Assembly (NCBI GenBank): GCA_007133255.1
Contig: SLMY01000145.1
Span: 1 to 24,293 of the forward strand
Length of the DNA: 24,293 nt
Source: Clostridiales bacterium
Lineage (GTDB): Bacteria > Bacillota > Clostridia > Saccharofermentanales > UBA5734
Reading direction: 5' to 3'
Position numbers and translations under genes: made by a program
Part shown: in pieces, positions 6,446-13,855 of the stretch
Layout of the letters: every line of letters begins with the position of its first letter
How positions within the stretch are numbered: the first letter of the stretch is position 1
Notes under the pieces: model-generated
The model's input: the letters and a program-made list of their open reading frames with translations, nothing else
Told to the model about the DNA's origin: nothing
Database searches by the model: none

Positions 6446-7663
6446 TCAGATCTGATCCAGGCATTCATGCAGATCTCGGATAAACGGGACAATTACGTCC
6501 TCCGGCAGAATCAGCGGCGGCAGAAGGCGTAAAATATCCTCGCCGACGGATCCGATCAGATAGCCTTTTTCCATCATTTTGGTTTTCACTGAAAGCGCTT
6601 CCGGCACAGTCAGTTCAATTCCGATCATTAGCCCGGCACCGCGTATTTCCTGTATTTTGTCACTTTTCTCGGCCAGATTCTGCAAAGCGGTCTGAAACTT
6701 ATGTCCAAGATATTCAGCCTGCTGTATTAAATGTGATTCATCGTATTCATCCAGTACCGCGCAGGCAGCTGCGCAGGCAAGAGGATTGCCTCCAAAAGTG
6801 CTGCCGTGGTCACCCGGCTCGAACCCGGAAGCTGAATCCTCATTCGCGATCACGGCGCCGATTGGCACGCCGCCGCCCAGGCCTTTGGCTAATGTGATGA
6901 TATCAGGTTTGATGTCATACAGCTCACTGGCAAAGAAGCGTCCGGTACGGCCCATGCCGGTTTGAATCTCATCAATAATCAGGCGGGCACCTGTCTCGCG
7001 GCACAGCTTCTCTGCTCGTTTGGCATAGACAGGGTCAGCCGGCCTGACACCGCTTTCCCCCTGGATCAGTTCGAGCAGTACCGCGCAGGTTTTATCATCC
7101 ATCGCCTTTTCAAGCGCGTCAATATCATTGAAAGGTACGTGCAGGAACCCGCTCGGGAGTGGCGCGAAAGGCGCGCTGAATTTCGGCTGTCCGGTGGCAG
7201 TGGCGGTCGCCAGTGTTCTGCCGTGAAAAGACTTGCTGGTGCTGATTATTTTGGCACGCGCTTTACCTTTTTTATAAAAATAACCACGCGCCAGTTTGAT
7301 CGCTGCCTCATTTGCTTCAGCACCGCTGTTGGTTATGAAAACGTGTCCGCTGCCAAATCGGCCGGCAAGCTTTTCAGACAACACCAGCTGCGGCATATTA
7401 TAGTAGTAATTTGAGCAGTGAATGACTTCACCTGCCTGCCTGCAAATTGCCTGCGTCAGGCGGGGATGAGCATGGCCAAGCACATTAACCGCGATGCCGC
7501 CGATCAGGTCAAGATAGCGCCGGTCTTCCTGATCATATAACCAGCAGCCTTCGCCCCTGGTTATGCAAAGAGGGGTGCGTTTGCCGAAGGTGTTCAAAAA
7601 CACCTGCTGGTCACGATTTATAATTTCCTGAATGTTGATTGACTCTTTTCCTGCCTGGTTCAT
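6446..7663 (-). CDS. argD: Acetylornithine aminotransferase
   Basis: This class III PLP aminotransferase turns N-acetylglutamate semialdehyde into N-acetylornithine with glutamate as donor. NSGAEANE is at residues 112-119, SFHGRT at 145-150, DEIQTGMGRTG at 231-241, and the PLP lysine is K260 in LAKGLGGGVPIGA. The length of 405 residues is normal. GGAGG stands 7 nt before the ATG, and the gene begins 11 nt after the argB stop, so argB and argD are co-transcribed. The related enzymes for succinylornithine or GABA share these motifs, but the arg context settles the assignment. Confidence 0.96.
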   Translation of the reverse strand: MNQAGKESINIQEIINRDQQVFLNTFGKRTPLCITRGEGCWLYDQEDRRYLDLIGGIAVNVLGHAHPRLTQAICRQAGEVIHCSNYYYNMPQLVLSEKLAGRFGSGHVFITNSGAEANEAAIKLARGYFYKKGKARAKIISTSKSFHGRTLATATATGQPKFSAPFAPLPSGFLHVPFNDIDALEKAMDDKTCAVLLELIQGESGVRPADPVYAKRAEKLCRETGARLIIDEIQTGMGRTGRFFASELYDIKPDIITLAKGLGGGVPIGAVIANEDSASGFEPGDHGSTFGGNPLACAAACAVLDEYDESHLIQQAEYLGHKFQTALQNLAEKSDKIQEIRGAGLMIGIELTVPEALSVKTKMMEKGYLIGSVGEDILRLLPPLILPEDVIVPFIRDLHECLDQI

Positions 7664-7674
7664 AACGCGCCTCC

Positions 7675-8607
7675 TTAAATTTTTTCGCCTCTATAGTATG
7701 GTTTCCGCTCCTGTGTGATCATCGTGCCAATTCCTTTATTGGTGAAAATCTCAAGCAGCAGGCAATGCGGTATTCTGCCATCAATAATATGTGCCCGGCC
7801 AACCCCTCGCCTGACTGTATCCAGACAGCCCCTGACTTTGGGTATCATGCCGCCGCTGATTGTGCCCTTCTGAATCAGGTGATTGATTTCCGCTTCATTC
7901 AGTGTTGAGATCACATGTTCATTTCCTTCATCATCTGTGATTTTGACCCCTTCAACATCAGTCAGTGTCATCAGCTTCTCAGCTTTAAGAGCTGCCGCGA
8001 TCTCACTTGCTACCGTATCGGCGTTGATATTATAGCTTTCACCTTCACTGCCGACACCAATCGGAGCGACAACCGGAACGTACTCATCATTAGCCAGCAT
8101 CTGGAGGACTTTTGTATTGATTCTCACAATTTGCCCGACAAAGCCTATGTCCAGATGATTGCCCTGATGATCGCGAGTGATTTTTTCGCATTCTATCAGG
8201 CGCCCGTCAATGCCGCAGATTCCAATGGCCTTGGCGCCATTCTGGTTCAGCCGGGAGACAATCTCCTTATTCGTTTTACCAACCAGAACCATCTGCGCGA
8301 CTGACATTGTCTCGGCATCGGTCACCCGAAGACCGCTTTTGAACTCTGAAGGGATAGAAAGCCTTTTCAGCATATCATTTACATCAGGTCCGCCGCCATG
8401 CACTAAAACCGGATTGATGCCGATATACTTCAGTAAAGTCACATCTTCCATAACATGGCTCTTCAGTTCATCATTAATCATCGCGTTGCCGCCATACTTG
8501 ATGACAACTGTTTTCCCGGCGAGACTTTGAATATAGGGCAGCGCTTCTATCAGAATCTCAGCTTTGCCAATGATTGCCTGCATATCTTCAGTTCTCAGAC
8601 TTTCCAT
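7675..8607 (-). CDS. argB: Acetylglutamate kinase (probably arginine-inhibited)
   Basis: It phosphorylates N-acetylglutamate, the second step of arginine synthesis, in the cytosol. The amino-acid-kinase motifs are KYGGNAM at residues 37-43, HGGGP from 70, and a conserved region with NADTVASEIAAALKAEKLMTLTDVEGV. The N terminus contains the extra helix KAEILIEALPYIQ, and the C terminus ends with the pattern AHIIDGRIPHCLLLEIFTNKGIGTMI; both are features of kinases that form arginine-binding hexamers, so feedback inhibition by arginine is likely. At 310 residues it is slightly longer than usual. The start at 8607 has AGGAGG 5 nt upstream. Such arginine-sensitive kinases usually go with the cyclic pathway using ArgJ, although argJ is not in this cluster. 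Confidence 0.96.
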   Translation of the reverse strand: MESLRTEDMQAIIGKAEILIEALPYIQSLAGKTVVIKYGGNAMINDELKSHVMEDVTLLKYIGINPVLVHGGGPDVNDMLKRLSIPSEFKSGLRVTDAETMSVAQMVLVGKTNKEIVSRLNQNGAKAIGICGIDGRLIECEKITRDHQGNHLDIGFVGQIVRINTKVLQMLANDEYVPVVAPIGVGSEGESYNINADTVASEIAAALKAEKLMTLTDVEGVKITDDEGNEHVISTLNEAEINHLIQKGTISGGMIPKVRGCLDTVRRGVGRAHIIDGRIPHCLLLEIFTNKGIGTMITQERKPYYRGEKI

Positions 8608-8620
8608 ATTATCCTCCTGC

Positions 8621-8638
8621 GGGCAGACCAGTCTGCCC
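8621..8638. other. Perfect hairpin just upstream of the argB ribosome binding site
   Basis: GGGCAGA (8621-8627) and TCTGCCC (8632-8638) form a 7-bp stem with a 4-nt loop, ending 4 nt before AGGAGG of argB in the direction of transcription. No T-run follows on the minus strand, so it is not a terminator. It may protect or tune the argB message. Confidence 0.6.
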
Positions 8639-8649
8639 TCTTTTCCTGC

Positions 8650-8673
8650 CGCGGCCAGTTATGATCGGCCGCG
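8650..8673. other. GC-rich hairpin in the argC-argB gap
   Basis: CGCGGCC (8650-8656) pairs with GGCCGCG (8667-8673) around a 10-nt loop. With the hairpin at 8621-8638 it makes a paired structure in the 139-nt gap where many Bacillota carry argJ. No T-run follows in either direction. Confidence 0.55.
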
Positions 8674-8746
8674 ATCAGACAGGCCGTGCCTCGCTGACTA
8701 TCTGTTGTGCCGGGATTTGTGCTGGTAATCGTTCAACATCTCCCGG

Positions 8747-9802
8747 TCAGACAGATCCCCCGCTGCCGGCCAGGCCCATAGCCTCCGGCAGACCGGCCAT
8801 ACAGTTCAGAGCCTGAACAGCCTGGGCAGCGGCGCCTTTCCCCAGATTATCAATCGCTGACAAGATTTTCAGCATACCGGTAGATGAATCAAGGGCCCAG
8901 GCAAGATCACAGAAATTCGTGTAGGTCACATGTCTGGTTTCAGGAACCTGTCCCGCAGGCAGCTGGCGAATAAAATATTCATCGTCATATAAACTGCTGA
9001 AAGCCTGTTGAATGGCTTTTTCATCAACACCAGGCTTGAGCCGGGCATAAACTGTTGCCAGCATACCACGTTTCATGGGTGCCAGGTGCGGTGTGAAGGT
9101 CAGTTTGACCCTGCCGGAACTGCCTGCCATCAGAGAGGCTTCCTGCTCAATTTCACTGGTATGGCGGTGCCCGACAACACCATATGCCTTAAAACTTGAT
9201 TCTGTCTCGCAATACGAAAAGTCAAGATCAGCTTTGCGTCCAGCTCCGCTGACTCCGGAAACGGCATCAATAATTATATTTTCTTTTTCAACCAAATTAT
9301 ATTTCAGTACCGGCATCAGAGCCAGCAAGGAACACGTGGGGTAACAGCCGGGATTGGCCACAAGCCTTGCCATAGAGATCTGCTGCCTGTATATTTCGGG
9401 AAGTCCGTAAACGGCTTCATTGAGCAAATGTGAACTGGGATGAACCAGTTTATACGCTTTTTGATAATCCTGCAGGGACCGGTAACGATAATCACCACTG
9501 TGATCAATAACCCGCAGACCTTTATCCAGCAGTACAGGGACTTGCTCAGAAGAAACACCATGCGGCAAAGCGGTAATAACAAAGTCACACGCCTGCGCCA
9601 GATCATCCGGATCTGAAGCGGTCAGGGGAATATCAGCTGTTTTCCTGAATCCAGGATAAACATCAGAAAAGAGCTGATCTTTATAAGACCTTGAAACCAG
9701 TCTGGTCAGCCTGAATTCCGGATGCGCCGACAGCAGCCGGACAAGCTCCATTCCTACATAACCTGTTGATCCTATGATGCCAATACGTCTTGGGCTGCTC
9801 AT
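8747..9802 (-). CDS. argC: N-acetyl-gamma-glutamyl-phosphate reductase
   Basis: It reduces N-acetylglutamyl phosphate to the semialdehyde with NADPH, the third step of arginine synthesis. The nucleotide-binding motif GSTGYVG is at residues 11-17 and the catalytic cysteine is C153 in NPGCYPT. VSGVSGAGRK, GHRHTSEIEQE, TPHLAPMKRGML and LPEAMGL near the C terminus are family hallmarks. The frame is open back to 9892, but start 9802 (MSSPRRIGIIGSTG) is chosen because AGGAGG lies 5 nt upstream and the family begins there, giving 351 residues, the usual size. It is the first gene of the arginine cluster, with promoters and ArgR-like boxes upstream. Confidence 0.96.
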   Translation of the reverse strand: MSSPRRIGIIGSTGYVGMELVRLLSAHPEFRLTRLVSRSYKDQLFSDVYPGFRKTADIPLTASDPDDLAQACDFVITALPHGVSSEQVPVLLDKGLRVIDHSGDYRYRSLQDYQKAYKLVHPSSHLLNEAVYGLPEIYRQQISMARLVANPGCYPTCSLLALMPVLKYNLVEKENIIIDAVSGVSGAGRKADLDFSYCETESSFKAYGVVGHRHTSEIEQEASLMAGSSGRVKLTFTPHLAPMKRGMLATVYARLKPGVDEKAIQQAFSSLYDDEYFIRQLPAGQVPETRHVTYTNFCDLAWALDSSTGMLKILSAIDNLGKGAAAQAVQALNCMAGLPEAMGLAGSGGSV

Positions 9803-9832
9803 TTTATCCTCCTGTATCATGTTTTGCGCTCC

Positions 9833-9858
9833 TGCATGTGATACACTTGCATGTGTTA
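9833..9858. repeat. TGCATGTG direct repeats upstream of argC
   Basis: TGCATGTGATA (9833-9843) and TGCATGTGTTA (9848-9858) are spaced 15 bp apart in the argC untranslated leader. They could be a regulator site or part of RNA structure; nothing more can be said. Confidence 0.4.
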
Positions 9859-9960
9859 CGCTTTCAGATAGCAACTGCTGATTTTTACACATTTCGAGAT
9901 GCTGAGGTCTGATTCAGATGCGGCGGGTTTATCAGTTGTCTGTCGCTATTAGTATTTATT

Positions 9961-10000
9961 ATAATAGTATCTATTATAAGGGATAAAAGCGATGCGACAA
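9961..10000 (-). promoter_or_regulatory. Proximal argC promoter with overlapping palindrome
   Basis: On the minus strand TTGTCG (9995-10000), 16 bp and TATAAT (9973-9978) form a good sigma-A-type promoter. A perfect 7-bp inverted repeat with 3-bp centre, ATAATAG-TAT-CTATTAT (9961-9977), overlaps the -10, which is a typical operator position. ArgR is a possible ligand but the sequence is only loosely like an ARG box. Confidence 0.55.
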
Positions 10001-10029
10001 GAAAGATCCGTCTAAATTTATAAATATAC

Positions 10030-10058
10030 ATTATTATGCATAAATAGTCATTTGTCAA
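10030..10058 (-). promoter_or_regulatory. Distal argC promoter with ArgR-like box in its spacer
   Basis: On the minus strand a perfect TTGACA (10053-10058), 17 bp and AATAAT (10030-10035) form a near-consensus promoter. Its spacer contains ATGCATAAATA (10036-10046), the first of three related motifs, which would let a bound repressor block RNA polymerase. Confidence 0.55.
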
Positions 10059-10135
10059 ATGTGTCTATCCAGTGATATCGCGTTATACATGCATAAAATA
10101 ATAAGCATAACGACTTGGTATGCATAAATATTTAT
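10036..10135. promoter_or_regulatory. Three ArgR-like (ARG box) operators upstream of argC
   Basis: ATGCATAAATA starts at 10036, ATGCATAAAATA at 10089 (inside ATGCATAAAATAATAAGCAT) and ATGCATAAATA at 10120 (inside ATGCATAAATATTTATTAG, which contains the palindrome ATAAATATTTAT). The starts are 53 and 31 bp apart, close to five and three helical turns, so they face the same side of the DNA. ARG boxes are AT-rich 18-bp palindromes of this type. The regulator itself is not encoded in the window. Confidence 0.5.
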
Positions 10136-10440
10136 TAGTTTAGACAGTGAAGCAATAAGCCGGCGTCCGGCATCAGTCCTGATTGAAGGGATTATCCTGA
10201 GGTTTGTCATAAAGATGATCATGATCAACAAGCCGGGTCAGCAAAAAGCGGTTAATGGGTGATTTTGACTAATCAGGTTTATGTGTTTTGTTGCTTTTGC
10301 TGATCACCGCTCGGTTTTACAGCACAATAGATAAAAACGTATTAGTTTTTTGTGCCTTTGTCCAAGCCCCCTCCTACTGTATTGCCAAATTGATGTGACA
10401 ACATTTGTTAAATTTCGCATCTATTCGATTTGAGCCGCAG
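10136..10440. other. Intergenic region between divergent argC and ABC ATPase genes, no gene seen
   Basis: No convincing ORF or RNA gene is visible. It contains a short hairpin GCCGG-CGT-CCGGC (10159-10171), a palindromic stretch GATGATCATGATC near 10216, and AT-rich sequence. Confidence 0.4.
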
Positions 10441-10441
10441 A

Positions 10442-10450
10442 TGTTATAGT
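10442..10450 (+). promoter_or_regulatory. Extended -10 promoter of the ABC ATPase gene
   Basis: TGT-TATAGT at 10442-10450 fits an extended -10 element. The hexamer at -35 (10422-10427) is poor. The start codon follows about 50 nt downstream of the predicted start site. Confidence 0.45.
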
Positions 10451-10508
10451 CAGTATGCAAGCCTGATGCTTGGGTTAAAGCATGTAGAGCAATTTTGGAG
10501 GTTTATGT

Positions 10509-11624
10509 ATGGCTAGTGTTACACTGAAAAATGTTTACAAAAGATATGAAGGTGGCGTTGTCGCGGTCAGTGATTTCAACATTGATGTCGCTGACAAAGA
10601 ATTCATTATTCTTGTTGGTCCTTCTGGCTGCGGAAAATCTACGACACTTCGTATGATTGCCGGTCTTGAAGAGATTACCGAAGGTGAGATTTACATTGGC
10701 GAACGTCTGGTTAATGATGTACAGCCTAAAGACCGTGATATCGCGATGGTTTTCCAGAACTACGCGCTCTATCCGCATATGACCGTTTACGATAATATGG
10801 CATTCGGTCTGAAGCTTCGTAAAATTCCCAAAGACGAAATCAAGCGCCGTGTTAAAGAAGCTGCCAGGATTCTTGAAATTGAGCATTTGCTTGACAGAAA
10901 ACCAAAAGCTCTCTCCGGTGGCCAGCGTCAGCGTGTCGCGCTTGGACGTGCTATTGTTCGTGATCCTAAAGTCTTCCTGATGGATGAGCCGCTGTCAAAC
11001 CTTGACGCGAAACTTCGTGTTCAGATGCGTGTTGAGATAACCAAACTGCATCAGCGTCTTCAGACAACGATTATCTATGTTACGCATGACCAGACTGAGG
11101 CCATGACCATGGGTACACGTATTGTTGTTATGAAAGACGGATTCATTCAGCAGGTTGATGATCCTTCAAGCCTGTATCTGCATCCGAACAATACGTTTGT
11201 TGCCGGCTTTATTGGTACACCGCCCATGAACTTCCTCAACGTGAAGCTGAATGTTGAAAATGATGTTGTAAAACTGACCTTCGCTGATATCAGTCTGACA
11301 CTGCCTTCCAAGTATTCCATACCGGAAGTAAAAGAATATGACGGGCAGGACGTTATCGCTGGTATCCGTCCGGAAGCGCTGCAGGATGAAGTTCGTTTCG
11401 TGGCTGACAATCCGGCGACCGCTTTCCCGGCGAACGTTGAAGTTGTTGAAATGCTTGGTGCTGAAACATATCTTTATGTTACCGTATCCGGTTCAACCAC
11501 CATGATCGCACGTGTTGATCCCACGATCAGCGTTTCAAAAGTCGGAGAGGTTTCGCAGCTGGCTGTAGACGGCAGGCGCGTTCATCTGTTTGACAAAGAA
11601 ACTGAAAAAGTTATCCTGAGCTGA
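10509..11624 (+). CDS. Sugar ABC transporter ATP-binding protein (MsmX/UgpC/MalK family)
   Basis: This cytosolic ATPase powers sugar importers of the CUT1 class. Walker A is GPSGCGKST (residues 37-45), the Q-loop is VFQNYALYPHM, the signature is LSGGQRQRVALGRA, Walker B is VFLMDEPLSNLDAKLR, and the H-loop is YVTHDQTEAMT. Residues from about 235 to the end form the TOBE/regulatory domain (GIRPEAL), giving the usual 371-residue length. The start at 10509 follows TTTGGAGG. No permease or binding protein is adjacent, and the gene has its own promoter and strong terminator. It therefore resembles MsmX of Bacillus, a shared ATPase serving several sugar importers encoded elsewhere. The specific sugar cannot be told. 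Confidence 0.94.
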   Translation: MASVTLKNVYKRYEGGVVAVSDFNIDVADKEFIILVGPSGCGKSTTLRMIAGLEEITEGEIYIGERLVNDVQPKDRDIAMVFQNYALYPHMTVYDNMAFGLKLRKIPKDEIKRRVKEAARILEIEHLLDRKPKALSGGQRQRVALGRAIVRDPKVFLMDEPLSNLDAKLRVQMRVEITKLHQRLQTTIIYVTHDQTEAMTMGTRIVVMKDGFIQQVDDPSSLYLHPNNTFVAGFIGTPPMNFLNVKLNVENDVVKLTFADISLTLPSKYSIPEVKEYDGQDVIAGIRPEALQDEVRFVADNPATAFPANVEVVEMLGAETYLYVTVSGSTTMIARVDPTISVSKVGEVSQLAVDGRRVHLFDKETEKVILS

Positions 11625-11643
11625 TTATTTTATGATTTGTCTG

Positions 11644-11677
11644 AAGGGAAGCTTCCGCTGTGAGGCTTCCCTTTTTT
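11644..11677 (+). terminator. Rho-independent terminator after the ABC ATPase gene
   Basis: AAGGGAAGC (11644-11652) pairs perfectly with GCTTCCCTT (11665-11673) around a 12-nt loop and leads into six T (11672-11677), 20 nt after the stop codon. Confidence 0.93.
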
Positions 11678-11748
11678 GTTGGAATAAGTTACAATGGGAC
11701 GGATGACGCATATTTGCTATGTTTAAATTAAGCTGAGTAACCATCTGC

Positions 11749-11777
11749 TTGAAACATCGGCTGCGAAAATATATGAT
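11749..11777 (+). promoter_or_regulatory. Promoter of the CdaR-like gene
   Basis: TTGAAA (11749-11754), a 17-bp spacer and TATGAT (11772-11777) make a good sigma-A-type promoter about 50 bp before the start codon. Confidence 0.65.
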
Positions 11778-11829
11778 AAGATAAATAGAGTTGCTGTAAA
11801 GCCTCAGCGTTAGGAAGGTGTTCGAGATT

Positions 11830-12939
11830 ATGGAAGAACTGAAAAAATGTATTCGGGAAGCTGCGAAATTCTTGGACAAAGTCGCTGGTGTACTAGATGC
11901 CGATGGTATCATTGTAGCCTGTACCGACGAGAAACTGGAGGGGACTGAAGATTCATCGGCGCGAGCTGTGCTTCTGTCCAATGAAAGTGTTGCGATTACA
12001 TATGGCAGAACGTATGTCAAACTGCCGGTCAGTGAGAAAGCGAATTATATCTGCTTTATCGACGGCACAGATAACGCGTCAAGAATTTATATTGAGCTGT
12101 TGAGCAACTGGATCGTCGCGGCTTTGAGAGAACGTAATTCGGATGCTGAACGCGAGGCGTTTCTGAAGAATGTTCTACTTGAAAATGAACTGCCCGGCGA
12201 TATACCGTTGAAAGCGCGAGAGTATAAAATACCTTATTCGCTTCCCCGAATCGCTTTTCTGATTCGTTTTGAGCAGGCAGAAGAAGTTGACTGCATGGAA
12301 ATCCTTTATAATATGTTTCCTGAAGAAAAAAATATCTATATTCTCGCGATGGATGAGGAAACAATTGTTATTCTTATGGAGTATCCTAAAGAGGAACCGG
12401 AACGCGTTGATGAAATGGCAAAACAAATACTTGATAATCTCAACGCTGAGTCAATGGCCAAAATTCATATAGGCATTGGCATGTCGGCTGATACACTTAA
12501 AGACGCGGCCAAGTCTTACCGAGAAGCTTCGCTGGCTCTGACAGTCGGCAGTATATTCGAAAGCGAAACGTATGTGATGCGCTATGACCAGCTTGGTCTT
12601 GGTCGCCTCATCTATCAGCTGCCGCCTACATTATGCCATATGTTCCTTGATGAAGTCTTTCCGAAAGGTGCTTATGAAGCGCTTGATAGTGAGACCTTGT
12701 TGACCATTCACAAATTCTTTGAAAATAATCTCAACGGCAGTGAAACCTCCAGACAACTCTTTGTCCATCGTAATACGCTTGTGTACAGACTGGACAAGGT
12801 TCAGAAAATAACGGGTCTGGACTTGCGCAGTTTTGATGACGCGGTTTTATTTAAACTTGCCTCAATGGTTAGAAAATATCTGGAAAAACAAGAGAAAGGC
12901 AGCCTGAAAACAACAGGCGGCAAATGGTGGCATAACTAA
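11830..12939 (+). CDS. CdaR/PucR-type transcriptional regulator
   Basis: The 369-residue protein has an N-terminal sensory region (about 1-130, DKVAGVLDADGIIVACTD), a central GGDEF-like region of the CdaR type (about 135-260, with IGIGMSADTLKDAAKSYREASLAL), and a C-terminal PucR-family helix-turn-helix (about 290-350, TIHKFFENNLNGSETSRQLFVHRNTLVYRLDKVQKITGLDLRSFDDAVLF). Members regulate use of sugar diacids, purines or other carbon sources, but the ligand is unknown here. The frame opens with GTG at 11818, but the ATG at 11830 is preferred because the GGAAGG ribosome binding site overlaps that GTG and is about 11 nt from the ATG. It has its own promoter and lies between a sugar ATPase and ftsE. 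Control of either neighbour is not shown. Confidence 0.88.
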   Translation: MEELKKCIREAAKFLDKVAGVLDADGIIVACTDEKLEGTEDSSARAVLLSNESVAITYGRTYVKLPVSEKANYICFIDGTDNASRIYIELLSNWIVAALRERNSDAEREAFLKNVLLENELPGDIPLKAREYKIPYSLPRIAFLIRFEQAEEVDCMEILYNMFPEEKNIYILAMDEETIVILMEYPKEEPERVDEMAKQILDNLNAESMAKIHIGIGMSADTLKDAAKSYREASLALTVGSIFESETYVMRYDQLGLGRLIYQLPPTLCHMFLDEVFPKGAYEALDSETLLTIHKFFENNLNGSETSRQLFVHRNTLVYRLDKVQKITGLDLRSFDDAVLFKLASMVRKYLEKQEKGSLKTTGGKWWHN

Positions 12940-13006
12940 GATGACTCGTCACCTTCACGGCGGCTGGCCTCTTGCTGCCGGTACCTTTGATTAAGGAGGT
13001 CTTTGT

Positions 13007-13855
13007 TTGATTGCATTTAATCATGTGTCAATGACTTATCATTCAGGGACACATGCCTTGAAGGATGTCAGTTTTTCTATTGCCGATGGTGAATTTGTGT
13101 TCATTATCGGCCGCAGCGGCGCTGGAAAATCAACCCTGATCAAGCTGCTGACTTGTGAAGAGAAACCTACATCAGGCACGGTTACTATTGATCAATTTGA
13201 TATATCGCAGATACGGCGCAGCTTAATTCCTTATCTGCGCCGTAATATCGGCATGGTTTTTCAGGATTTTCGACTGATCGAAACGAAAACGGTTTATGAG
13301 AATGTCGCGTTTGCCATGGAAATTATTGGCGCGCCCAGAAGAACGATCAAACGACGTGTGCCTATAGTCCTCAGCATTGTCGGTCTTCGCGATAAAGCAA
13401 GCACGAGACCCGGTCATTTATCGGGTGGAGAACAGCAGCGGGTGGCCGTAGCCAGAGCCATGGTTAATAACCCGATGCTGATCCTGGCAGATGAGCCTAC
13501 CGGTAATCTTGATCCTGCTAACAGTGAAGCTTTGATGGCGCTGCTTGAGGAGATCAATCGCAGTGGAACCACTGTTATTATCTGTACGCATGATCAGGAT
13601 CTGGTTGACCGTATGAAAAAGCGTGTCGTTGAGATAAGCGACGGTTATCTGGTGCGTGACGACAGTCAAAGCGGATATGTGTATGGCGGCAGCCCTGATT
13701 TTTCTGATCAGCAGGATATCCTGCCGGTTTACGCGGATCAGCAGACAGATGAAGCGATACTTGAAAAACAGAAAAAGCAAGCTGAAACAATGATTCGTAC
13801 AGATACTGAAAGCGATCAGGCATCCTCTGCGGCAAAAGCGGAGGATAAGCCATGA
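13007..13855 (+). CDS. ftsE: Cell division ATP-binding protein FtsE, with C-terminal extension
   Basis: FtsE is the cytosolic ATPase of the FtsEX complex, which relays ATP hydrolysis across the membrane to activate cell-wall hydrolases. Walker A is GRSGAGKST with K41, the FtsE-type Q-loop is GMVFQDFRLI, the signature is LSGGEQQRVAVARA, and Walker B is LILADEPTGNLDP, followed by ICTHDQDLVD. The start is TTG at 13007 with AAGGAGG 7 nt upstream; no ATG fits. FtsE is normally about 220-230 residues, and this protein has an extra tail of about 60 residues rich in Asp, Gln, Ser and Lys. Its stop overlaps the ftsX start (ATGA), so the two are translationally coupled. Confidence 0.95.
   Translation: MIAFNHVSMTYHSGTHALKDVSFSIADGEFVFIIGRSGAGKSTLIKLLTCEEKPTSGTVTIDQFDISQIRRSLIPYLRRNIGMVFQDFRLIETKTVYENVAFAMEIIGAPRRTIKRRVPIVLSIVGLRDKASTRPGHLSGGEQQRVAVARAMVNNPMLILADEPTGNLDPANSEALMALLEEINRSGTTVIICTHDQDLVDRMKKRVVEISDGYLVRDDSQSGYVYGGSPDFSDQQDILPVYADQQTDEAILEKQKKQAETMIRTDTESDQASSAAKAEDKP

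Noticed and set aside
9803..9892. Longer ArgC starting at 9892
   Set aside because: The extra 30 residues do not resemble ArgC, and AGGAGG stands 5 nt before the ATG at 9802.
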